Shown here piece after piece: positions 1 to 5,677 of a stretch of 7,426 nt of DNA. The DNA comes from an uncultured Coriobacteriaceae bacterium (GTDB lineage: Bacteria > Actinomycetota > Coriobacteriia > Coriobacteriales > Eggerthellaceae), in NCBI GenBank assembly GCA_946623915.1, contig CAMORQ010000087.1:1-7426 (forward strand), given 5' to 3'. Made by a program: the position numbers and the translations under genes. Within the stretch, counting starts at the first letter, position 1. Each line of letters opens with the position of its first letter. Under the pieces are notes generated by a model. The model was given only the letters and a program-made list of their open reading frames with translations, did no database searches and was not told the origin of the DNA.

Positions 1-48
1 ACGAACGGCCGCAGCGCCATGAGCGAAGGCATAAGCCTGACCGTATAA
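1..48 (+). CDS. C-terminal end of an upstream surface protein sharing the subtilase's C-terminal repeat
   Basis: Only the last 15 codons and the TAA stop (46-48) are in the window. They translate to TNGRSAMSEGISLTV. The neighbouring subtilase ends NTGRTATSEGISLSI, so 9 of 15 residues are identical, including the SEGISL block just before the stop. The fragment therefore most likely ends in the same 101-residue Ig-like repeat, and the whole gene is probably another secreted surface protein, possibly a second subtilase. The catalytic part lies outside the window, so its enzymatic nature is inference. The intergenic distance to the next gene is 126 bp and contains no convincing U-tract terminator. 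Confidence 0.75.
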   Translation, partial: TNGRSAMSEGISLTV

Positions 49-67
49 ATGCTGCGTGTCTGGCCGT

Positions 68-138
68 CTGACAAATGCGTCGTAGCCGTTTGTCACATCG
101 GAACCTGACAAACGCGTCGTAGCTGTTTGTCACATCGG
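68..138. repeat. Two 34-bp direct repeats, each containing an inverted repeat
   Basis: Copies at 68-101 and 105-138 begin CTGACAAA, end TTTGTCACATCGG, and are separated by 3 bp (period 37). They differ at only two positions. Each is internally dyad-symmetric: TGACAAA at the left pairs with TTTGTCA at the right. In the second copy the arms extend to TGACAAAC/GTTTGTCA plus a G-T wobble, giving about 9 bp closing a 9-nt loop. Both inter-copy differences fall in the stem and keep it pairable by wobble (T-G versus C-G, and G-C versus G-T). They lie upstream of the subtilase start. They could be tandem operators for a dimeric regulator or RNA hairpins in the leader; no regulator can be named. Confidence 0.8.
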
Positions 139-161
139 GTACCTCGACGGGCAACGCGAGC

Positions 162-169
162 AAGGAGAG
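162..169 (+). promoter_or_regulatory. Ribosome binding site deciding the subtilase start
   Basis: AAGGAGAG ends five bases before ATG at 175. An in-frame TTG at 127 would lengthen the protein by 16 residues, but it lies inside the dyad repeat, has no Shine-Dalgarno sequence, and would put an Arg-rich stretch ahead of a normal signal peptide. The overlapping ATG at 171 is in another frame that ends quickly at about 428. Confidence 0.85.
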
Positions 170-174
170 CATGC

Positions 175-3060
175 ATGGTACGTACGAGCAATATAAACTG
201 GACAAGGGCGTTTGCTGCCGCGCTGGTTGCGGTATGCGTTTCGCTCGCCGCACTCGCGCCGACCGCCTTTGCCGACGAAGCCGCGTCGCAGGCGGAAGCG
301 GAAAGCTACGCTCCCGGCGAGTTCATCGTCGTCTACGAGCCGGGTGTCGTCGCGCCTGCGGCTGCCAGCTCCAATGCAGCGCCGTCGGGATTGGGCGCAC
401 TTGCCGCCGATGGCGTCGAAGAAGTTGAGCCAGTGGCCGACTCCCTCGGCGACCTAGGAGCGGTGGTGAAGGTGACGGCGACTACTGACGAAGAAGCCGA
501 AACCCTGATGGAAGACCTGGAAGCGTCTGACAAGGTTGCCTTCGTACAGCGCAACTTTCGTTACTACCTGATGGATGACATGCCCACATCCGCGCAGGAT
601 GCCGACGTGCTCAGTCTGGGTGCGCAGCCGACCCCACGGTACAGCCCGTCCTACACCACCAACGACCCCTATGATTTCCGCCAGTACTACCTCAACGAAT
701 GGGGTAACGCGGAAGGAAGCGGCGCCAACGTGCGAACGGCGTGGGAGTCGGCCAAGACGAACGGCTCGGTGACTGTTGCGGTGCTCGACACCGGCGTGCG
801 GCCCACCCACGAGGACCTGAAAGGCAACATCCTAAGCGACCTCGTGTGGGATTCGTTCAACCAGTCGGCTCCTGGCACCATCACCGACAAGGTGGGGCAC
901 GGCACACACGTGTGCGGCATCGTGTCGGCCACGGCTGACAACGAGCTTGGCATAGCCGGCGCATCCTACAACGCCAAGCTTTTGCCCATCAAGGTGTTCA
1001 ACGACGAAGAGAAATCAACGCTGATCTTCGGCGAGGACGGCAGCTACGCCGAAACCGAGTGGATCATCCGCGCCTATAACTACCTGTTCGAACTGATGGA
1101 CAACAAAACCCTCACCGACCTGCATGTTATCAACATGTCGCTGGGTGGATACGATCCGCTGAAGGCCGAAGACGCTGTGCTCGAAGCCGCCATCCAGACC
1201 ATGCGAGACGACTACGCGGTGCTCACCGTGTGCGCAGGCGGAAACGGCGACCTGGCCGGCGACCCGCAAACCATCGCTTCCTATCCGAGCGATTTCGAGC
1301 CCTGCCTTTCCGTGACCGCGCTTCAGGAAAACGGAACGAATGTGAAGTGGTCCGACTACAACGCGGCCAAAGACATATCTGCACCGGGCGTGGCGCTGTA
1401 CTCTACGTATTTCAACAACAACAGCAGCTACCGTTCCATGTCGGGCACGTCCATGGCAAGCCCGCTTGTCGCTGGCATCGCCGCCTTGCTTTGGTCGGTC
1501 GAGCCCGACCTGTCGGTCGATCAGGTGGTCGAGGCCATCCAAGCCACCGCCATCCCGCTCGACCCTGCAGGCGCCAACTACCACGCCGCCACGGAAACGG
1601 GCAGTCCCGGTGCCATTGACGCTGCAGCGGCAGTGGACTACGTGTTCGATCATTTCTCCGACGATACGCGCATCAATATCCGCGACGCAGAAGTGGCGCC
1701 GATCGATTTCGAGTACTACACGGGTGCCCAGCTTACCCCTTCCGTCACGGTTACCTACAACGGTGTCGCGCTTGAAGAAGGCGTGGACTACGAACTGTCC
1801 TATTCCGACAACGTGGAAGTAGGGAAGGGGCGCGTGACCGTGGCGGGCATTGGACGGTTCCGCGGCGCGAAGCCCGTGCGCTTCGACATCTGCTACGACC
1901 TGGCCGACAACAATTGCTTCCGCGCCCAGGCACTTGGCACCAGGCTCTACACGGGAGAGCCGGTGTGTCCGACGCCGCGCGTGTTCTACAACGACGTTGC
2001 CCTGGTCATGGGCGCCGATTTCACGGTGACCTACGAGGACAACATAAAGGGTCGGCCCGCCACATGCATTATTGAAGGTATCGGCAACTACCGCGGCACG
2101 CAGACGCTCTACTTCAACATCAAAGGCGCGCCTGCCGATCCCGAGCCCTTGCCCGTGTTGGCCATCGCTTCGGGCGCCGCCCCCTTGTGGACCCAGGGAC
2201 AGCCGGCGAACTTCTCGGTAACGGTGAGCGGTCTTGCCGAAGGCGAAACGGTCAACAGCTGGGTGTGGGAGTACGCCAACGACGGCGCCGACTGGAAGCG
2301 CACCGGTGCCGCGTACGCGGCAGAAGGCGCAACGTGCACGCTTGCCATCCCTTCGTGCACCGAAGCGCGCAAGCCCCCTATGGCTTGGAGATGCACAGCC
2401 ACTACGAGCTTGGAGCGTAGCGTGACAAGCGAAGGCCAGTCTATGGCGGTGCTCGAGGACTTCGCCTTGGTTGCGGGGAAGGCTCCCTACTGGGTGGCCG
2501 GCAAACCCGTGCAGATATCGGTAGCTGCGAAGGGTCTATTCGGCGACGAGGTGGTTACCGGTTGGTCATGGGAGTATTCCAGGGACGGGAAGACCTGGAG
2601 ACGGACCGGATCCGCGTTTTCGGCAGATGGAACGTCGTGCACATTGGCCATCCCAGAATGTACCGAAGCGCGCAAGCCTCCCATGGCGTGGCGTGCCATT
2701 GCCACCACCAGCACCGGGCGCACGGCCGCAAGCGAGCCGCAGTCGCTGCTCGTTCCCGGTCCGTTGACGGTGGCGTCAGCGGGGCCTGTTGCCTGGGTCA
2801 AGGGGGCATCCGCCACCATCGTCGCGGTGGCGGACGGCTTCGCGGAAGGCGAGGAGATCGCCTCTGCGGCTTGGTACTACTCAAACAACGGCAGGACCTG
2901 GAAAAAGACGGGAACCATCCAGTCGGTCGATGGCGTGCGTTGCGCGATTACCGTTCCCGAATGCACCGATGCTCGCAAGCCCCCTATGGCGTGGAGAGTT
3001 GTTGTAACCACAAATACCGGACGCACGGCGACAAGCGAAGGCATTTCGCTTTCGATATAA
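175..3060 (+). CDS. Secreted S8 subtilisin-like serine protease with five C-terminal beta-sandwich repeats
   Basis: This is a 961-residue exported endopeptidase, probably acting at the cell surface. The signal peptide covers residues 1-33 (hydrophobic core after Arg11, AFA cleavage site before Asp34). Residues about 43-134 form a propeptide of the inhibitor I9 type (EFIVVYEPG...). The S8 domain starts near residue 163. The triad is Asp205 (VLDTGV), His242 (GHGTHV) and Ser426 (SGTSMASP), with Asn357 (GGNG) as the oxyanion residue, so it should be active. Two repeats at about 500-572 and 573-649 share a YTG...DNxxxGxxxxxxGIGxxRG pattern. After a Pro-rich linker come three 101-residue repeats starting at 662, 763 and 864. 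No LPXTG signal or C-terminal membrane segment is seen, so surface retention, if any, would depend on these repeats. Cys247 and Cys353 lie beside catalytic motifs. The substrate is unknown. Confidence 0.95.
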   Translation: MVRTSNINWTRAFAAALVAVCVSLAALAPTAFADEAASQAEAESYAPGEFIVVYEPGVVAPAAASSNAAPSGLGALAADGVEEVEPVADSLGDLGAVVKVTATTDEEAETLMEDLEASDKVAFVQRNFRYYLMDDMPTSAQDADVLSLGAQPTPRYSPSYTTNDPYDFRQYYLNEWGNAEGSGANVRTAWESAKTNGSVTVAVLDTGVRPTHEDLKGNILSDLVWDSFNQSAPGTITDKVGHGTHVCGIVSATADNELGIAGASYNAKLLPIKVFNDEEKSTLIFGEDGSYAETEWIIRAYNYLFELMDNKTLTDLHVINMSLGGYDPLKAEDAVLEAAIQTMRDDYAVLTVCAGGNGDLAGDPQTIASYPSDFEPCLSVTALQENGTNVKWSDYNAAKDISAPGVALYSTYFNNNSSYRSMSGTSMASPLVAGIAALLWSVEPDLSVDQVVEAIQATAIPLDPAGANYHAATETGSPGAIDAAAAVDYVFDHFSDDTRINIRDAEVAPIDFEYYTGAQLTPSVTVTYNGVALEEGVDYELSYSDNVEVGKGRVTVAGIGRFRGAKPVRFDICYDLADNNCFRAQALGTRLYTGEPVCPTPRVFYNDVALVMGADFTVTYEDNIKGRPATCIIEGIGNYRGTQTLYFNIKGAPADPEPLPVLAIASGAAPLWTQGQPANFSVTVSGLAEGETVNSWVWEYANDGADWKRTGAAYAAEGATCTLAIPSCTEARKPPMAWRCTATTSLERSVTSEGQSMAVLEDFALVAGKAPYWVAGKPVQISVAAKGLFGDEVVTGWSWEYSRDGKTWRRTGSAFSADGTSCTLAIPECTEARKPPMAWRAIATTSTGRTAASEPQSLLVPGPLTVASAGPVAWVKGASATIVAVADGFAEGEEIASAAWYYSNNGRTWKKTGTIQSVDGVRCAITVPECTDARKPPMAWRVVVTTNTGRTATSEGISLSI
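2158..3057 (+). repeat. Three 101-residue Ig-like repeats with an ARKPPMAWR signature, inside the subtilase
   Basis: Repeats begin at 2158, 2461 and 2764, exactly 303 bp apart. Each has a W-x-x-G/K start, a WxWEYSxDGxxWxxTG-like core, a Cys, a second Cys seven residues later followed by T(E/D)ARKPPMAWR, then a TTxxxRxxxSE ending. The core resembles bacterial Ig-like repeats of the type containing 'STDGGKTW' and 'YRCVVTN', but the ARKPPMAWR block is unusually invariant while the rest has diverged. The third copy ends at the stop codon, and the upstream gene ends in the same tail. A role in surface or ligand binding is inference. Confidence 0.88.
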
Positions 3061-3067
3061 TATGTTA

Positions 3068-3127
3068 GCTGTCGCTTCGTTGCGGTTCTGCCCGGCTGCT
3101 CTATGGTCGTGCGATGAAGCGAACGGC
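3068..3127. terminator. Imperfect inverted repeat downstream of the subtilase, possible terminator
   Basis: The arm at 3068-3083 (containing CGCTTC at 3073-3078) pairs imperfectly with the arm at 3111-3127 (containing GAAGCG at 3116-3121), leaving a 27-nt loop. It starts eight bases after the subtilase stop. There is no following T-run, so intrinsic termination is doubtful. A second, shorter dyad (CGAACC at 3147-3152, GGTTCG at 3167-3172) sits just ahead of the next gene's ribosome binding site. No clear sigma-70-type promoter could be recognised in this 128-bp gap. Confidence 0.3.
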
Positions 3128-3188
3128 GCATAACGAACAATTAATTCGAACCTGCTGCTAGGGCTTGGTTCGCAAGAAAGGATAAGGA

Positions 3189-4217
3189 ATGGATAGCAAG
3201 AAAACAGCGATTATCGTGGCGATAGTTGCGGCGATTGCCGCGGCCTTAATCGCGTTGTTCACGGTCGGTCCTTTCGCCAACCAGGGATCTAGCGCTTCGT
3301 CGTCATCGGCGTCTGCATCGAGCGCTTCGTCGCAGTCGGCTTCGTCGGCATCGGCGAGCAGCTCCTCATCGTCCAGCTCGTCGAGCTCGTCAAGCTCGTC
3401 CAGCTCTTCTAGCTCGTCCAGTTCGTCGTCCGATTCCTCGTCGAGCGCTTCCAGCTCGTCGTCTTCTGGTTCGTCGTCAAGTTCGTCCGCGCAAGGGTCC
3501 TCGTTGTCAGACGGGTCGAATTCGACTTCCGGGAACGCGCAGACGTCGGGCTCGAACCAAGGCGGTGGCACCAATTCTGGCACCGGCGATGCATCCGGCA
3601 TTGAAACCAATCAGGGCGATGCAGGCTCTGATCAGGGCAATCAAGGAACAGGTGAGCAGGAAAGCCAGGGCGGCCAAGGCGACGCGGGCCAGGAAAGCCA
3701 GGGCGATGCGGGTCAGACCAATAACAACCAGTCAGGAGGCACCCAGGTGGATAACACGGAAACCCAGCAGGAAGTGCCCGTACCCGACACAGGCAATCAG
3801 GTCGAATACGTTCCCACGCCCGGCGAGTCTGCATTTACTGCTGCCGACCAGGCGATTTCCATGGATGGCGAATCCTCCATTTCCGAATTGGGAGAGCAAA
3901 TCACGTCGGGCGATGTGCCGCGCACCGTCGAAGTGTATGCAGGCGACCGCACCGCCCCCGAGGTGTTCACGACTGATTCCGACACGGTTATTCGCTTCTA
4001 CAACTCGCTCGTTGATATGAAGGTGGGCGAAGAGGCGATTCCCGGTGACAACACCTATTACGCTGCCGTGTTCGCCTTGAACAACGGCGACATCGCTCGC
4101 TTCGAGTTCTCTGGCCGCGACACGATCAAGCTCGGAGAAAAGTATTACTTCATTTCCAACGCCGATGAATTCTGGGGATTGGCGCAAGGCCTGCTCGACT
4201 TGGAGATGGAAGAGTAG
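3189..4217 (+). CDS. Membrane-anchored serine-rich stalk protein with a C-terminal domain of unknown family
   Basis: This protein has 342 residues. An AAAGGA ribosome binding site (3177-3182) lies six bases before ATG. Residues 5-29 (after the lysines at 4-5) form one hydrophobic helix without an obvious cleavage site or lipobox, so it is probably an uncleaved anchor with the rest outside. Residues about 34-110 are mostly Ser with some Ala, including 25 consecutive Ser (57-81). A Gly/Gln/Asn/Glu-rich linker follows (about 110-215, with QESQG and GDAGQ repeats). The last ~125 residues look folded: mixed beta/alpha pattern with VEVYAG, TDSDTVIRFYNSL, YYAAVFALNNGDIARFEF and YYFISNADEFW. I do not recognise the family. 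The layout, anchor plus flexible stalk plus small domain, would hold that domain away from the membrane across the wall. The stalk may be glycosylated, which is a guess. Confidence 0.85.
   Translation: MDSKKTAIIVAIVAAIAAALIALFTVGPFANQGSSASSSSASASSASSQSASSASASSSSSSSSSSSSSSSSSSSSSSSSSDSSSSASSSSSSGSSSSSSAQGSSLSDGSNSTSGNAQTSGSNQGGGTNSGTGDASGIETNQGDAGSDQGNQGTGEQESQGGQGDAGQESQGDAGQTNNNQSGGTQVDNTETQQEVPVPDTGNQVEYVPTPGESAFTAADQAISMDGESSISELGEQITSGDVPRTVEVYAGDRTAPEVFTTDSDTVIRFYNSLVDMKVGEEAIPGDNTYYAAVFALNNGDIARFEFSGRDTIKLGEKYYFISNADEFWGLAQGLLDLEMEE
3375..3428 (+). repeat. Six in-frame 9-bp tandem units (AGC TCG TCN) in the poly-serine tract
   Basis: Units start at 3375, 3384, 3393, 3402, 3411 and 3420. 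Each opens with an AGY serine codon followed by two TCN codons; most variation is at third positions. Mixed serine codon classes in a strict 9-bp rhythm point to growth by unit duplication. Changes in copy number would alter stalk length by three residues without shifting the frame. Confidence 0.8.
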
Positions 4218-4233
4218 GGCTTTGCACCGCCGT

Positions 4234-4260
4234 TTCATTTGCGCTTCATTTTGCCTTCAT
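4234..4260 (+). promoter_or_regulatory. Three TTCAT direct repeats at 11-bp spacing, candidate response-regulator site
   Basis: TTCAT occurs at 4234-4238, 4245-4249 and 4256-4260, exactly 11 bp apart, with similar spacers (TTGCGC, TTTGCC). Direct repeats of one helical turn are typical of OmpR/PhoB-family regulators; PHO boxes in actinobacteria and enterobacteria use 11-bp units containing a TTCA- or GTCA-like core. The third copy is 40 bp before the TATAAT of the LCP operon. Assignment to PhoP/PhoB is inference. Confidence 0.45.
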
Positions 4261-4295
4261 GCAACCTCCACCACGGCTCCTTCGGTGGAGGTTGC
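4261..4295. terminator. Perfect 12-bp stem-loop between the serine-rich gene and the LCP operon
   Basis: GCAACCTCCACC (4261-4272) is exactly complementary to GGTGGAGGTTGC (4284-4295) across an 11-nt loop. It begins 43 bases after the serine-rich gene's stop, so it may end that transcript. No T-run follows on either strand, which is against a simple intrinsic terminator. It abuts the TTCAT repeats on the left and stops five bases short of TATAAT on the right, so an operator role is equally possible. Confidence 0.5.
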
Positions 4296-4300
4296 TGGGG

Positions 4301-4306
4301 TATAAT
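4301..4306 (+). promoter_or_regulatory. Consensus -10 box for the LCP operon
   Basis: TATAAT is a perfect sigma-70-type -10 hexamer, 51 bases ahead of the first LCP start codon, predicting a leader of roughly 40-45 nt. At 16-18 bp upstream there is no TTGACA-like -35 (the region is TCCTTC-like and lies in the loop of the stem-loop), and no TGN extension. This suggests a promoter that depends on an activator, perhaps bound at the TTCAT repeats. Confidence 0.5.
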
Positions 4307-4356
4307 GCTAGCTCGATTACCGTTGGTCCATTAGTCAGCAAGGGAACGCACGCCAC

Positions 4357-5640
4357 ATGGCAAAGCACATCCGCAAACCAGGTGAAGCTCCTCAGTCCGC
4401 ATCGGGAGGACAAGGTACTGCACCATTTGGCCGCGTCGGCTCGCAGGCAGGCGCGCCTTCGGGCTACCCCAGGCAGGGGGTTGCCGGCAATGCGGACTAC
4501 GACCATGGGGCCCAAGGCGGGCATGCGGTCCAAGGTGGTTATGCAGCCCAAGGCGGCTACGTCCAAGGCTCTGGGATGCCGCAAGGCGCTGGCTACGCCA
4601 ATTACGACCCAGGGGCCAACAGCCCCGATTTCATGCTCTCTCAGCCGCGCAACATGGTGGTCCCTGTGAAAAAGAAGAAGAAGCACCGGTTCTTGAAGTT
4701 CGTGGCCACCGTCCTCATCCTGGCGCTTGCCGCCGTCGGTGCATACACGCTGCTGCTTAACAGCCGGCTCGCCTTCGACGGCGATACGGCGCGCTCGATT
4801 GCCCAACAGCTTACAGACCGTGTGGCGGGCGAGCCGTACTACGTGCTCGTGCTCGGTTCCGACCAACGTGTCAGCGAGGATGCCAAATGGGGCAACGAAG
4901 CCTACATGAACGGCAACGAACGTTCCGACATTATGATTCTCGTGCGCGTCGACGAACGCAATCACCAGGTGACCATGCTTACCATTCCGCGTGACACACC
5001 CGTCCACTGGACCGATGGCAGCACCATCAAAATCAACCAGGTCTACAATCTGGGCGGACCTGCGGCATCCATCGAAGAAGTGTCGAAGATCTGCGGTGTG
5101 CCCATTTCCCATTACGTGGAAGTTCACATCGACGGCTTCGTGAACCTTGTCGACGAGCTGGGCGGCGTTACGGTGGAGGTGCCTACGCAGCTTACCGTGC
5201 AGGATGCCGTCACCGGCGAATACGTGACGGTCGAACCCGGCGAACAGAAGCTTACCGGACAGCAGGCTCAGGTTGTCGCCCGCGCCCGCCACGAGTACGC
5301 CGAAGGCGACGAAATGCGCCAGTACATGGTGCGTCAAATCGTGACGGCGGTTCTGCGCGAAGCGGTCAATCGTCCGCCTTACGAAATCCCTGGTACCGTT
5401 CTGAGCATCGCATCCCATGTGGATACCGACATGAACCCCTTGTCGATAGGCGGCATGGCGGCCGCTTTCGGCATGGGCTCCGATATGACCATCTATGCCG
5501 GCACCGGTCCCACCGACGGCGATTTTACCGAAAGTGGCGCGTGGTTCTGTTACGAGAACCCCGCCGGATGGAGCGCCGTGATGGACGTCGTGGATTCAGG
5601 CGGCGACCCATCTACCGTCGATGCGGATTCGTACCAATAG
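4357..5640 (+). CDS. LCP-family (LytR-CpsA-Psr) cell wall glycopolymer ligase, first of a pair
   Basis: This protein has 427 residues. LCP enzymes move undecaprenyl-phosphate-linked glycopolymers onto peptidoglycan or proteins on the outer face of the membrane. Residues 1-103 are a predicted cytoplasmic low-complexity tail rich in Gly, Gln, Ala and Tyr (QGGY repeats). Five lysines (104-108) precede a single membrane helix at about 115-135. The extracellular LCP domain starts near Tyr161 and has the family signatures: VLGSD (Asp169), RSDIMIL (Arg189, Asp191), TIPRD (Arg212, Asp213), KINQVYN, DELGGV, and ARARH (Arg309, Arg311). The C-terminus carries YAGTGP, WFCYENP and DPSTV blocks shared with the next gene. 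The ATG has AAGGGA at 4340-4345, a slightly long spacing of 11. Attachment of wall polymer is known for the family; which polymer is attached here is unknown. Confidence 0.93.
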   Translation: MAKHIRKPGEAPQSASGGQGTAPFGRVGSQAGAPSGYPRQGVAGNADYDHGAQGGHAVQGGYAAQGGYVQGSGMPQGAGYANYDPGANSPDFMLSQPRNMVVPVKKKKKHRFLKFVATVLILALAAVGAYTLLLNSRLAFDGDTARSIAQQLTDRVAGEPYYVLVLGSDQRVSEDAKWGNEAYMNGNERSDIMILVRVDERNHQVTMLTIPRDTPVHWTDGSTIKINQVYNLGGPAASIEEVSKICGVPISHYVEVHIDGFVNLVDELGGVTVEVPTQLTVQDAVTGEYVTVEPGEQKLTGQQAQVVARARHEYAEGDEMRQYMVRQIVTAVLREAVNRPPYEIPGTVLSIASHVDTDMNPLSIGGMAAAFGMGSDMTIYAGTGPTDGDFTESGAWFCYENPAGWSAVMDVVDSGGDPSTVDADSYQ

Positions 5641-5677
5641 GCACTTCTTCCGTTTCCTTCATCGTTAGGAGCTTTCC

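Noticed and set aside
44..49. TATAAA overlapping the upstream stop codon as a promoter for the subtilase
   Set aside because: There is no -35-like hexamer at 16-18 bp upstream; the match can arise by chance from GTA TAA A.
68..138. CRISPR array
   Set aside because: There are only two units, separated by 3 bp, with no spacer-length unique sequence and no cas genes.
127..174. Upstream TTG start for the subtilase
   Set aside because: It lies in the dyad repeat, lacks a Shine-Dalgarno sequence, and would spoil the signal peptide; ATG at 175 with AAGGAGAG is far better.
1015..1653. Minus-strand open frame opposite the subtilase catalytic domain
   Set aside because: It overlaps the Asn and Ser catalytic motifs of the real gene and its translation has no family features.
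3158..3610. Minus-strand open frame encoding a strongly acidic DELDELDEL-type protein
   Set aside because: It is the antisense of the serine tract (TCG/AGC codons read backwards as Glu/Asp/Leu). It has no supporting start context and disappears where the serine codons end.
4246..5418. Long minus-strand open frame across the first LCP gene
   Set aside because: The plus strand carries unmistakable LCP motifs, a ribosome binding site and a promoter. The antisense frame is a by-product of high-GC codon use and has no recognisable domain.
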